Counted from the stretch's first letter, positions 47,233-57,243 are shown. The stretch: DNA of 64,000 nt from UBA11740 sp049273695 (GCA_049273695.1 JBASRE010000059.1:62001-126000); one strand, 5' to 3'. Notes: generated by a model from the sequence alone, not told the origin. Made by a program: numbers and translations.

Positions 47233-48408
47233 CTATGTAGGTCTAATCCGAGACTCGGTTGCCGAAATCTTCGATTTGCGCTTCTTAAGGACGTGCTCGC
47301 GATGGTGTCGAAGGTACGGCAAGTGCGCAGCACTAATTCTACGCAGTCGCAACGTTGAGCTGATGCCCAACGCTTTCCGATCTTCTGCTCCGAATACAGG
47401 CGAAACAATTATTTTTCCATCATCGGCAAAGCTAATTAAACCTTTGTCAAAAGCGGCGTCGAGATTAGGATTCAAGAGTAAACCGTTATATCTGTCGAGT
47501 CGCTCTGTATTCGTCGAGTCTTTCCAAGGCTTGATGTGAGACGCGCGCAGTAACAATAGCTCGCTACAGTTACTAACTGCGCAGTTTCCCCAGTACGAGA
47601 GAACCGCTTCGCGAAACTTACCTTGCCCGCGTCTTGCTTTTACAAGAGCGTCCTTCTCTGTAGGTGTGAGTTCTTTAGAACCCGGCTCGTTCAAAAGCTC
47701 TTTCAACTCACGGCTGTACTCTAAATCCTGAAGCGCTTGCCTGGCTGCGGGGTCATCCGTCCAATCAGGTGGCACCGGTATCTTTTTCCACCCGTCACTA
47801 AGACACCAAATGACTCCCTGCGCGTCTAGCGGATCACGGAGCGTAATTAGATATCGTTGCGAATCTTGAATCATCCAGTCCATGAACGCGCGCGCAAGCG
47901 CATATCTCTCTACGGTATCACTGACTGAATACAGCGTATCGTGCCCAGCCTGTTCCATAGCCGACCTGAAGGCTTCCATTCGCACGGGAGGAAGCTGGTC
48001 CGGCGACAACGCCATTAGTAACGTTGAGCAGATAGCCAATTGTGCACCAGGCTGTCGAATTCCCGCGTTGCTGAGTGCTTCAACGACGCTTAGCAATCGC
48101 TTATCAAAGTTACGATTTTCGCTCCATAGTGTTTTCAGGGCTGATGTAGCTTTGTCCGGCTCCTTGTCGAACCATTCGAAAAGCGGAACCTGCAACCGCC
48201 AATTAACAATATTGTTATCCCGACTGCGAAGCGCGGACTCGACAATTCCCAGCGCGCGGGAGCCGTTAAGATCGAGTTGCTCACGAGCTATACGGAGATT
48301 ACTCGCTAATCGAATCTTGTATTCACGTTCATTAACATCGAACTCGGCATGGTACCGATAGTAAGCAACCCGACGATAGAATTCCGCTTCTGGTAAGGCA
48401 GCACTCAT
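47233..48408 (-). CDS. HNH endonuclease (HNH_2-like)
   Basis: The last ~150 of 391 residues form an HNH nuclease domain: QGKFREAVLSYWGNCAVSNC with the zinc-type cysteines, LRASHIKPW with His291, RYNGLLLNPNLDAAFDKGLISF with the central Asn308, and a C-terminal YLRHHREHVL. The N-terminal ~240 residues are helical and of unknown role, perhaps recognition or regulation. GAGG lies seven bases before the ATG. It is the upstream neighbour of the CHAT-STAND operon and may act as a restriction-type nuclease, but no methylase is present. Function in defence is inferred. Confidence 0.85.
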   Translation of the reverse strand: MSAALPEAEFYRRVAYYRYHAEFDVNEREYKIRLASNLRIAREQLDLNGSRALGIVESALRSRDNNIVNWRLQVPLFEWFDKEPDKATSALKTLWSENRNFDKRLLSVVEALSNAGIRQPGAQLAICSTLLMALSPDQLPPVRMEAFRSAMEQAGHDTLYSVSDTVERYALARAFMDWMIQDSQRYLITLRDPLDAQGVIWCLSDGWKKIPVPPDWTDDPAARQALQDLEYSRELKELLNEPGSKELTPTEKDALVKARRGQGKFREAVLSYWGNCAVSNCSELLLLRASHIKPWKDSTNTERLDRYNGLLLNPNLDAAFDKGLISFADDGKIIVSPVFGAEDRKALGISSTLRLRRISAAHLPYLRHHREHVLKKRKSKISATESRIRPT

Positions 48409-48417
48409 TTTAGGGCC

Positions 48418-48615
48418 TCACGTTATTCCTTCCCGAATCACTTCGACTCTTATGGTGACCTTCATTGTGAAAATGTCCTTTGCAGCGGCTTTGTCCTCAG
48501 GAGGGGCAAGGTGATCAATCGCGTGATAAAGCGAATCGAGCGCGTTTGCAAGCAAATCGAATTCGATCTTGGGGAATATCCCCCATTTATCCCCGATTCC
48601 CAGGTGTATTGTAAT
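48418..48615 (-). pseudogene. start-less small ORF upstream of the HNH gene
   Basis: After a TAA at 48616-48618 the frame is open for 65 residues and reads like real protein (GDKWGIFPKIEFDLLANALD then a TMKVTIRVEVIREGIT end). The stop lies nine bases before the HNH start. There is no ATG, GTG or TTG until near the end, so the 5' part may be lost, frame-shifted or started at an unusual codon. I do not recognise the family. Its position suggests it was co-transcribed with the nuclease. Confidence 0.4.
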
Positions 48616-48679
48616 TTATAGAACTTGTGAGCCGGGATGTTTGTTGGTAGCCGAGTTCGAACAACGATCTCGCGGGACG

Positions 48680-49174
48680 TTACTGAGGACAGCTCATGGG
48701 GCATCTAAGCCGTCTGTCTCGCTCGGTTGGTTCGAAGCCGTAGTCTATTACTTTGTCTTCAGTCGCCGAGATCACAACGCCGTTTTCACGGTCCACATAA
48801 TGGAAGATTCCCGGTAATTCCGGGTCCTCGGTCTTTGTAAGTTTTCTACGTTCTAGACCCAAATCTCGAAGCAGGCTAGTAAGCCGAGTCGGCTTCTTAG
48901 GTTTGACATTAAAACGGAGGACGGTTCCCTCAGGAACGTTACATCCGCCTGAAGTTCCGCTTTTACAACTGCCTTCCGAATACGTTACTTGCACCGTAAC
49001 TTCTTCCAGATCGTAAACACATTTGCAGACGCTATCACCACCGCCCAGCAGATTTTCGACTTCCGCGCGACTGGATTGAAGAGGTGAGATTCGCTTCCAT
49101 TTTCCTATTTCGGAGTCGGCCTGGAACAGAAACAGAACGTAGAAGCCGACTATGATTAGTGTTCCATTTATCAT
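48680..49174 (-). CDS. exported protein related to the one at 49.4-50.2 kb, unknown
   Basis: The 164-residue product starts with a hydrophobic signal segment (about 1-18), then WKRISPLQSSRAEVENLLGGG, a YDLEEVTVQVTYSEG strand pair and NVPEGTVLRFNVKPKK. The same pattern appears in the next gene, so the two are paralogues. The sequence holds several cysteines likely to pair after export. No enzyme motif is visible. Its position beside the RHS giant raises the possibility of an accessory or protective role, but there is no direct evidence. Confidence 0.6.
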   Translation of the reverse strand: MINGTLIIVGFYVLFLFQADSEIGKWKRISPLQSSRAEVENLLGGGDSVCKCVYDLEEVTVQVTYSEGSCKSGTSGGCNVPEGTVLRFNVKPKKPTRLTSLLRDLGLERRKLTKTEDPELPGIFHYVDRENGVVISATEDKVIDYGFEPTERDRRLRCPMSCPQ

Positions 49175-49439
49175 GATCGTTTACTGCGTCGGGAAAAGCT
49201 TTGGGGGCCAGGCCTTCGCTTCTTCGATTCGCAATTAAGTGACCACGCTCAACCTCAGCGCGTATCCTCCGGGCCATGGACTGCGGATGTTAGTGCGCGT
49301 CGACGTGTGCGTCAACGCAGCAACTTTGCATGACCGGCTAGATTGAAGGTGAACAAGTTCATTGGAGATGAGATGAAACTTGCAGCGCTATGAGAATCCC
49401 AGAATCGAAGGCCTGACCCCGATTTTTATTTTTTACTAT

Positions 49440-50249
49440 TCACCGGGTGTGTTTTTTCTTCTTTCGAATTACCTGAAGTTTTTCTGCGGCAACGTTGGTG
49501 CAGATGTTCGGCTCAGTCACTCTGCCTGTGACGGAAACCGTTCGGGATTTCGTACTAATCAGTGACACCCTAGTTTTGTCTCCTTGTGTGACGAACTTCG
49601 CGTTCTTCGACACTGACCAAGTGACTTTCGGCGAGACGTTAGATGCAATCTCATCAAACCGAGCACTGCACATCACTGGCGTATTTGCATCTATCTTTAG
49701 GGCCGAACACTCAACGCGAAAAATCGCGGGTTCGCAATCCCGAAGCCGTTGTTCCTCAGCTATCGAATAACCAGGACATCGCTTGTGTTTGTCACGCTTC
49801 TTGGGACCATAGCTGTACGAATCGACCATCTCGTCAAATACGGAGATTGTGAAACCTTCTTCGTCGTTTCTAAGGAAAGCATGAGTCGGCTGATCATAAG
49901 CCCCGGGTTCCCTCTTAAATTTCGACATATCCAGTTGCATTTCAGACACCGCGAATTTCTTCTTCGGCACGACGTCAACACCTATCACTGTGCCAATCGG
50001 GACATTCCATCCCTGAGGATCTGTTGAGCACGATCGCCGTTGGTAGAAGATTTCTACTCTCATATCATTGAAATCGTACATGCTCACACCGCCAAGGACG
50101 CGCGGCGATCCGAGCAGACGTTCGACTTCTTTGCGCGATGTACGCAGAACCTCCACCTCACGCCACTTTTGCGGAACCTGTGTCAGGCCAAACGCAGCGA
50201 TTTTGAAGGACACTACCAGAATCAAGCACTTAACGCGGTCGATGTGCAT
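49440..50249 (-). CDS. exported protein with Ig-like C-terminal region, paralogue of the next gene
   Basis: From the ATG at 50249 the product is 269 residues with an N-terminal hydrophobic segment (MHIDRVKCLILVVSFKIAAF). Its middle matches the neighbour (REVEVLRTSRKEVERLLGSP, YDFNDMRVEIFYQRRSC, WNVPIGTVIGVDVVPKKK), and an Ig-like segment follows (about 170-255; VTWSVSKNAKFVTQGDKTRV). The start overlaps the stop of the RHS gene by 20 bases, suggesting coupled translation. The longer frame to 50459 runs inside the RHS coding sequence and is less likely. Function is unknown. Confidence 0.6.
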   Translation of the reverse strand: MHIDRVKCLILVVSFKIAAFGLTQVPQKWREVEVLRTSRKEVERLLGSPRVLGGVSMYDFNDMRVEIFYQRRSCSTDPQGWNVPIGTVIGVDVVPKKKFAVSEMQLDMSKFKREPGAYDQPTHAFLRNDEEGFTISVFDEMVDSYSYGPKKRDKHKRCPGYSIAEEQRLRDCEPAIFRVECSALKIDANTPVMCSARFDEIASNVSPKVTWSVSKNAKFVTQGDKTRVSLISTKSRTVSVTGRVTEPNICTNVAAEKLQVIRKKKKHTR

Positions 50250-53200
50250 AGATTGGATCACACTTGAACTCCAGAATATTCTGAAACACCTGCGAATTGT
50301 GAGTGTCAGCATTTTCTTCGCCCCTTCGCCACACTTCGAGCGCAAGAGTCGGTAACCGACTCTGATACTCTTTGAGATCTTCGCTGGACAGGGTCGCGAG
50401 GGCGACGGTTGCCATTGTTGCGTGCGAAATGGACTGAGAACCAGCGCGCCCATTAGCATGCACTAACTCATGGATTAGTGTGAAAACTACAGAACGCCCG
50501 AATGTGAAATTCAACGTAACCCCAGCTTTGAAAGGCTTGCCATCGACGGCGTTTCCGCCGCCGTGTCCCAGTATTGGTTGCCCTTTTGAACCACGCAAGA
50601 AGTCGTCTCGCATCAGTGTGCCATGGTCAGCCATCCAATTGAATAGATTCATTAGATTACCTGAATACACTCCGTCGGGAACTTGACTCATAGTGCTCTC
50701 GAGAAACTCCTTGCATCTCCCTTTAATAAGGTTTTGTAGCTGCTGTCGGAGACTAACAACCTCGCCCGAAGTGATCTCCCTCCGAGAGTGCAACGTTTCA
50801 CGAAGTTGGACCGTCGAGGCCATCGGCGTGCCGCCGGGAATTGTGACGAAGTAACCAACGCTCCGGATGCCCGTTGTTCCAGCATCGTACTCTTCCCTGC
50901 CATTAGCGTCGCGACCGTTGTAGCCACGACCGGGAGTGAAATATTCCTCCCAAGCATCAACCCACATGTGGGAATCACCAAACATCTGGATGTCATATCT
51001 TGAGTTCCCGACTTGTAGCTGAAGGGCGCCGCTTCCAGCCATTCGATTGATCCAGTCACAAGGAGTTGGGCTTCCATCCAGCAACTGCATGCAACCAGCC
51101 GCAGGATTTTCAATAGCCCCAAAACGGCCGTCGGCAGAGCCACCCGCGCTCGGGATGTTTCCGGGACCTCCATTAGGACGCACAGGCCACGGATTCAACT
51201 TGATGTCCGCTCCCATCGGATCTAATTCACGCCGAACAATTGAGGGAGCGACTCCTTCACCTTTCAGGAATTCGTACTGCGTGGCGCCATTCGGACTTAC
51301 CTGCTTAAGCGCGACTGCATTCGTGAAGCTCATTTGCCGGGCAATCAAGCTCCCGGCTGGAGTGTAAACGTACCCCAACTGTTTTTGACCGCTACTGTCC
51401 AGTTCTTCAATGATTGCTCCTTTTAAGACGCTGGAGCGCAAATAGTAAGTTGGGTTCGACCCATTGTTGACCTCGCGTATTTTCTGGCCGTCACCATCGA
51501 AATCGCTGGCCGTGCTCGTCGGGATGTAATGATCGCCGGGCATCCACTTTTCGCCGGTCAGCAAGCGAGTGTTTCCGGCAGCATCGTAAGTATACGCCCG
51601 CGTGTCGATCGTGATTACGCGGCCATCAGCGTCGTATCCCCAGTCTGCGCGCCGATGGTTCGTATAACTGCCCCAGTCGGAATAGTCGTGTGTCCAGGTT
51701 GTTGTGTCACGGCTGATGGTGTCGTCCCAAGCGTTGTAGGCGAAGGTTTGGTACGCCGGCACAGGTCCCGTGTCATTGCGAGCAGCACCGCCTGTCGCAG
51801 CCAAGAGTAATCGGCCTGCATGATCAAAAGAAAACGAACGGTCGAATCTGTTATCAGGGGTGTTATGCGCAAAACTGAGGCGACCGTCATTGGAGTATTC
51901 GTAGTTTTGGTTGGCGGCGCCGCCGCTAATGTTGAAATTGGTGGCTTGCAGCCGCGAGTTATAACTAACCGAAGATGTGTGAGTGCCCCCAATCGCAACC
52001 TGCTTGAGACCGCCCCAGGCGCGGTAAACAAAACCGGAAGAATAGTCAGAGACGCCACTGAACAGGTTATCTGATCCGGTGATCCCGTTCAGACGGCCGC
52101 TCGAATCAAAGCCATAGTTTATCGTGCTATTGGTGTGGTCGGTAACCCTCTTCAATTGTCCAGCCTGGTTGTAGTCGTAACTAAGCGTGAAACTGCCGAG
52201 TCCCGTGAACGTGCGCATTTCGGAAGTCACCTGTGACAGTTGATTGTGGCTGTAACTGGCCGACCCCATTCCATCGTTCATCGACGTACGATTTCCTGCC
52301 GCGTCATAGCCCAACGTTACACTCGATGTCGGCGTGATACCTCCGGGTGCGCTGTAGTGAATCTCATTCACCAGATGGCGGCCATTGTTATATATGTAAG
52401 TTGCGCTCGCGCCGCGGGCGTCGGTTACGGATTGAACAGTGTCGTCCGAATTGTAGGTGTAAACGGTGGCTGTTCCGGCGTTCTGTTCGGGCACGTGCTT
52501 CGTGAGAAGACGGCCAAAACCGTCATAGGCAAGAGCGGTCTTCTGGCAAGTTCCATCCGGGCATGAAACATTCTCATTTGTGGATGACGCTTCGGCAGGT
52601 GCAGAACCGGCATATTGGTTACCAATCTTAACCTGATCGCGAGCATTGAATACGCTCACGCTAGCTGAATAAACCGTGCCGTTCCAGTTCAGAATCTCAC
52701 TCTTCCACTGTCGACCAAGGACATCGGAATAAATCTTCTGCGTGCGGCGCTTCCATTCGCCATTAATGGGCACTTCTTCACCTTGAAGCGTTACGACTTC
52801 GCCACCCGCGCAGCCGCAACCGCTGTAGCTTGCTTCTTTGTAGTATCCGTCTGGATGCGTCGTGCGCAGCGGCCGTCCTTGCCAATTGTAACTCTGCTGA
52901 GTATAGCGCCAGCCGCCTTCGCCGGTTTGCGCGTTGTAGGCATCGTCGCCGGCCGGCAACCAATTGCCAGTAATCTCAGTCGGGTTGGATTGTTGGACGG
53001 CCCGGCCCATCCGATCATAAATCGTGTTACCCGCGCGATAGCCGCCCACGCTGCCGGGATGGTAACTGGCGGCGTTGAAAACGCGGCCTGCGCCGTCGAA
53101 CACCTGAACGTTGTAGAGATCGCTGTTCAAATAATTCTGCGCCACCGTGTTGACGCTGGAATAACTCTGGACATAGTTTGACCCATAGACATTGTGCGTG

Positions 53201-56200
53201 TACGCGCCCGTATTGGCCGTCGTCGTGCGCTGCAAACGTGCGGCGCTGTCGTATGCAAAGGTCTGAATAATCCCGTTGGGTTGGTTTTGTGGCGGCGGGC
53301 CTTCAAGGCGCGTCTTCGCGCCGAAGTCGAAGTTGTACTGCACAGTCGAGCTAAAGCCGTCCGCGTCCGTCACGGTCGTTGGATAGCCGAAAGTGTTGCG
53401 CGAGTTGTTTCCATCTGAGAATGAATCAGCGTAGCTGAATCGCGTTTCGTGCCCGAGCGCATCCGCAGTAAAGATCACCGAGCCGTTCGTGTTGTAGCCC
53501 ATGAAAGAAACCCACTGCCCTTGATTCCAGTCATTGATGGCGTTCACGTTCCAGCGGCGCACCGCGCAGATGTTGCCGCGCCCAGCGCGAAAAGCAGCGC
53601 CGTAGTTCACATTGTCATGCTGCGTCGCCGCGCCCTGATCGATTAGATAAGTGTTGCTTTGGTTGTCCCAGTCATAGCTGAGATGCACTTTCGACACATA
53701 GGCGCCCGTGACGTGATCGAAGACATGGACCGTGTCTACCAAGCCGATGATGCGCCGCTCTAAATATTCCGGCGCGAGATTGTAATCACTGTACTTTGTG
53801 CGCAACGGCGTGGTCGCGTCCGTCGCATACTCGCGTACAAAGTAAGGCAAACCGTACTGTGCATAGGCAGCCACACTGTAATCGATCGTGGTGCGGCGGC
53901 GATTGCCGACTGAATCGTAAACATTCGTCTCGATTACTCGCGGATTAGTCTTGTAAACAACATTCGGGTTGTCCTGTGTCCATGCAACGGTCGAGAGCTT
54001 TTGTTGGACACCTCCTGATCTCACTTCGCTACTTTTAACTAAGCCGCGCATCCAGGCGGCATCGGCGTTTCCGGCATAGGTTTCCTTGTAAACAGTTCCG
54101 TCGGGCGCGGTCAGGACGCGCGTGTCCCCCTCAACACCGAAGTTGGTCGTGACTTCCGTTGGTACACCGTTGACTCCCGTCCAATACTCAGCCCATGTGC
54201 GAGTTGAAATCAGGCGCGGGCAATCACTACTCGACGAGTCATAATCAAAGGCAGTGTAATTGCGCGGATGATTATCCGTAGTAGGATTGCTGTCAGAAGC
54301 GTACTGAGTGATTTGTCGAACCTGACCGTTTCCGTTGTAGAGGAATTTGGTGTACGTGCCATCATGAAAAGCAACCATCTTCAACCCCGGAATCGTTTCG
54401 CCACTGTAAGTGCCAACAACGCCCGTTACCGTGGGCGACATGGTCACATTTTCCCAGCCGAATGACGCCCACATATGCGCCTGTCCATTCCATATCTGCG
54501 TTATGGAATTCAGATTGGCGTTTGCATCGTAGTTAAACGTGATCACGCGTCCGAGCGTGTCCGTCACATTCTGAAGGTCACCGCGCCAATCGTAATTGAT
54601 CAGTATGTAGTTGCCATTGCGATCCCGGATCCACGTGCAGCGATATTCGTTAATGCTGGTCCACCCGAAGTTTAGCGTCGTGCCGTCAGTCGTGCGGAGT
54701 TCCAAACTGCCGCCGGCAGTGAGTTGTAAGTAGGACGAATCAGCCGACTCGTAAATATTCGAAGTGCCAGCCTGCCGCAGTTCAATTCGGCGGCCGGCAG
54801 CGGTCTTCAGCAGATAGACATTCGCGCCCACTTGGGCGTCGAAATACCTGTCCTGAATTGTGGGAAAGCCTATGTGAAAGCCGGGACTCGGCGAACCATT
54901 GTCGGCGTCGAAGTAGCGGTAGGGGCCGGAACGCGTGAAGACCAGCGAGGAGTACGAAACACTCAGTCCCAAATCCAGACCCGCGCGGCCCGGCAGAGAC
55001 AGAAGGTTAGCGCTCCACTCGGCGTCCCGCGCTTGAAGCTGATTGCCGGTTTGATTGAACGGATCGGCAAGCGCGGTCGCGAGTGAAGAAACATTGCTCG
55101 ATGGACTACCACTAGCGGTCAACGTAGCGACGATATTCGCGAACTCCGTGGATTCGTCGAACCCGCGTCGGATCTGGTCGCGGCCATAGATGGGAATTGC
55201 GGCTTCCCAATACGCCCAACCATCAACGTCAGGTTCGCGCATTAAGAAGGTCTTGTAGAGATCGTACACATACCAATGGTCGTTCCGGTTGCGCGCGGCG
55301 TACTCAGCCGACTCAAAAACCGTCATGCCCAGTTCGCGCGTCGCCAGTTTCATCGAACTCAGCCCTTTTGGATAAGCCGCGCGGAAGATGTCCGTCCAGT
55401 ATGTCGTTTCCTCGGCATTGGGCGGTCGGCCCAAAGCCCATTGGAGAAAGCTCGTCGCATATTGATCGCTTGAGGATGCGGAAATGTTGATGGTGGTTGA
55501 CCCAATGGCTTGCGCGCCCAGATTGTCCGTGACGGTGAGCGTGACGGTGAACGTGCCCGTAGTCGCGTAAGCATGGTACGGCGCGACGCCCGAGCCGGTG
55601 CCGCCATCACCGAAGGTCCAGGCATAGGTGACAATTGAGCCGTCAGGATCATAAGAGCCGTTGCCGCTGAAAGACGCGTTTTGGTTGACGACACCGCTAT
55701 ACGGCCCGCCTGGAACTGCAACCGGCGGTTGATTCGCGCTGCCGCTGGTCCAGCTCGGACTGAAATCGCTGTCACCGCTGTTCGAAAGGTTTGTTTGTCC
55801 CGATCCATCCGCGTTCATCGTCCACAGCTGCGGCGTCGCATCAAACAGATCTCGTTCCCGCTCGCTGCGGAAAACGATCTTCGCGCTATCTGGAGACCAC
55901 GTTGGCGAGTCGTCGTTTGAGAGGTCATTCGTCAGACGCGTCTGTCCCGACCCGTCTGGGTTCATCAGATAGACTTCCTTATTGATGTTGAGCCGAGACT
56001 TCGGAAATGTCTGACCATCGTCTTCAGGTATTTCGTAATCATCGGTCTCAGTCCAAATGTCTGTCGTGCTGTTACGCGTGCTGGTAAACGCGATCTTGCT
56101 TCCGTTCGGCGCCCAGACCGGCTGCTCGTCGCGCAAGCCCGCGCCGCTGAAAGTCAATCTTGTCTGATTTGTCCCATTCGAATTCATCCAGTAAATGCTT

Positions 56201-56427
56201 GGATAACCTGGCTGGTCGCGATCGCTGGCGAAGGCGATTTTCCCTGTCGTCGACCATGAAGGCGTGGTGTCGTTCACCGCGTTGTTGCTAACGTTAGCTT
56301 GGCCCGAGCCATCCGTATTCATCGTGTAAACCTGATAACTAACGCCGTTGCGGAAGCTCTGAAACACGATCTTCGTACCGTCGGCAGACCATGACGCGAA
56401 GCAGTCATCATTCGCATCAGTCGTCAA
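50230..56427 (-). CDS. giant secreted WD40/PKD/DUF4214/RHS repeat protein with HExxH C-terminus (5' part frame-shifted)
   Basis: The main frame has 2065 codons. It begins inside TolB-like PD40 beta-propeller repeats (motif WSxDGTKIVFQS, at least five), then a PKD domain (about 250-330; FGDGGTGSGVAPYHAYATTG), a DUF4214-like segment (about 335-450), and long RHS/YD-repeat arrays (about 500-1750; for example YDADGRVITIDTRAYTYDAA). The variable C-terminus after the core ends in FTLIHELVHANG, an HExxH zinc-protease motif at about 1986-1990, typical of a toxic or processing tip. The upstream frame at 56424-57243 supplies the signal peptide and first propeller blades. Such proteins are usually surface-exposed or exported. 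Confidence 0.88.
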   Translation of the reverse strand: MTTDANDDCFASWSADGTKIVFQSFRNGVSYQVYTMNTDGSGQANVSNNAVNDTTPSWSTTGKIAFASDRDQPGYPSIYWMNSNGTNQTRLTFSGAGLRDEQPVWAPNGSKIAFTSTRNSTTDIWTETDDYEIPEDDGQTFPKSRLNINKEVYLMNPDGSGQTRLTNDLSNDDSPTWSPDSAKIVFRSERERDLFDATPQLWTMNADGSGQTNLSNSGDSDFSPSWTSGSANQPPVAVPGGPYSGVVNQNASFSGNGSYDPDGSIVTYAWTFGDGGTGSGVAPYHAYATTGTFTVTLTVTDNLGAQAIGSTTINISASSSDQYATSFLQWALGRPPNAEETTYWTDIFRAAYPKGLSSMKLATRELGMTVFESAEYAARNRNDHWYVYDLYKTFLMREPDVDGWAYWEAAIPIYGRDQIRRGFDESTEFANIVATLTASGSPSSNVSSLATALADPFNQTGNQLQARDAEWSANLLSLPGRAGLDLGLSVSYSSLVFTRSGPYRYFDADNGSPSPGFHIGFPTIQDRYFDAQVGANVYLLKTAAGRRIELRQAGTSNIYESADSSYLQLTAGGSLELRTTDGTTLNFGWTSINEYRCTWIRDRNGNYILINYDWRGDLQNVTDTLGRVITFNYDANANLNSITQIWNGQAHMWASFGWENVTMSPTVTGVVGTYSGETIPGLKMVAFHDGTYTKFLYNGNGQVRQITQYASDSNPTTDNHPRNYTAFDYDSSSSDCPRLISTRTWAEYWTGVNGVPTEVTTNFGVEGDTRVLTAPDGTVYKETYAGNADAAWMRGLVKSSEVRSGGVQQKLSTVAWTQDNPNVVYKTNPRVIETNVYDSVGNRRRTTIDYSVAAYAQYGLPYFVREYATDATTPLRTKYSDYNLAPEYLERRIIGLVDTVHVFDHVTGAYVSKVHLSYDWDNQSNTYLIDQGAATQHDNVNYGAAFRAGRGNICAVRRWNVNAINDWNQGQWVSFMGYNTNGSVIFTADALGHETRFSYADSFSDGNNSRNTFGYPTTVTDADGFSSTVQYNFDFGAKTRLEGPPPQNQPNGIIQTFAYDSAARLQRTTTANTGAYTHNVYGSNYVQSYSSVNTVAQNYLNSDLYNVQVFDGAGRVFNAASYHPGSVGGYRAGNTIYDRMGRAVQQSNPTEITGNWLPAGDDAYNAQTGEGGWRYTQQSYNWQGRPLRTTHPDGYYKEASYSGCGCAGGEVVTLQGEEVPINGEWKRRTQKIYSDVLGRQWKSEILNWNGTVYSASVSVFNARDQVKIGNQYAGSAPAEASSTNENVSCPDGTCQKTALAYDGFGRLLTKHVPEQNAGTATVYTYNSDDTVQSVTDARGASATYIYNNGRHLVNEIHYSAPGGITPTSSVTLGYDAAGNRTSMNDGMGSASYSHNQLSQVTSEMRTFTGLGSFTLSYDYNQAGQLKRVTDHTNSTINYGFDSSGRLNGITGSDNLFSGVSDYSSGFVYRAWGGLKQVAIGGTHTSSVSYNSRLQATNFNISGGAANQNYEYSNDGRLSFAHNTPDNRFDRSFSFDHAGRLLLAATGGAARNDTGPVPAYQTFAYNAWDDTISRDTTTWTHDYSDWGSYTNHRRADWGYDADGRVITIDTRAYTYDAAGNTRLLTGEKWMPGDHYIPTSTASDFDGDGQKIREVNNGSNPTYYLRSSVLKGAIIEELDSSGQKQLGYVYTPAGSLIARQMSFTNAVALKQVSPNGATQYEFLKGEGVAPSIVRRELDPMGADIKLNPWPVRPNGGPGNIPSAGGSADGRFGAIENPAAGCMQLLDGSPTPCDWINRMAGSGALQLQVGNSRYDIQMFGDSHMWVDAWEEYFTPGRGYNGRDANGREEYDAGTTGIRSVGYFVTIPGGTPMASTVQLRETLHSRREITSGEVVSLRQQLQNLIKGRCKEFLESTMSQVPDGVYSGNLMNLFNWMADHGTLMRDDFLRGSKGQPILGHGGGNAVDGKPFKAGVTLNFTFGRSVVFTLIHELVHANGRAGSQSISHATMATVALATLSSEDLKEYQSRLPTLALEVWRRGEENADTHNSQVFQNILEFKCDPIYAHRPR

Positions 56428-57243
56428 GGTGCCTGGCCGCTGCCGTTACTGTTCATCACGTAGATATCGCGAAGGCCACTACCGACATTGTCTCGATCGC
56501 TCTGAAATAGAATCTTCGTTCCGTCGGGCGACCAGCGCGGATTCTCGTTGTTGCTGCCGTCAGTGGTCAGCCGCAGTTGGCCCGTGCCGTCTGAGTTCAT
56601 CACATAGATCTGCATAAACCCGTCCCGACCGCTCGCGAAGACAATCTTCGATCCGCCAGCCTGTGGAATCGGCGCCGGCGCAACATCAAAGCTGCCTCCT
56701 GGTCGAAACAGCGGTGCAGATGAATCAGAAAGCGGCTCAAGAAGACCGAGAGAAAGCAAGGGTTGAAACAAATAGCGGGAGAACAGATCGTTTCTTACAT
56801 AACTCAGTGGTGATTCAAGTCGCGCAAGTTCATCATACCTCGGCGTCGGCGCAACTGTCGGAGTTGGCAATCCGCTCGGCGTTGCCACTGGCGTTGGTCG
56901 CACGCGCGGTGGCAAAGGATCGCCAACTCGCTTGCCATTCCGCGACTCCAACGGCTTGCGTCGTGAACGAATCGTCGAAGGCAGCGGCTCGCGGCACCGG
57001 AACCTGTCGATGCTTCACCTCGTCGAGATTCGGTAGATTCGCTGCCGGCGGGCCTGTCCGCGACGGTAGAGGAGCAACCCGTCTCTGATTCGCATCTTGT
57101 TCCTGCGGGCGAACACGACTTGATTCCTCGCTGCTCGCGGCTTGGAACGGGATGCCAGCGATTGCTGAGAAGAGCAATCCAAAACAGACGCACACACTCG
57201 TCCAACGAGTGAAGCGGGCGGGAAGAAGGTGAAGTCCTGCCAT
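56424..57243 (-). pseudogene. 5' part of the RHS giant, broken by two frameshifts
   Basis: The true start is probably the ATG at 57243, with AGGAG eight bases upstream. A signal peptide (about residues 1-33) and a proline-rich stretch follow in one frame until about 56.95 kb. There the family-like sequence (VRPTPVATPSGLPTPTVAPTP) continues in a second frame, which holds two propeller repeats and stops after MNSNGSGQAP at 56424. The third frame resumes immediately with LTTDANDDCF, completing the repeat. Each break is explained by a single-base change. Either the gene is damaged or the assembly has two indels here. Confidence 0.75.

Noticed and set aside
48462..48704. Minus-strand 80-codon ORF upstream of the HNH gene
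   Set aside because: Its frame lacks protein character, and the overlapping 65-codon frame is far more coding-like.
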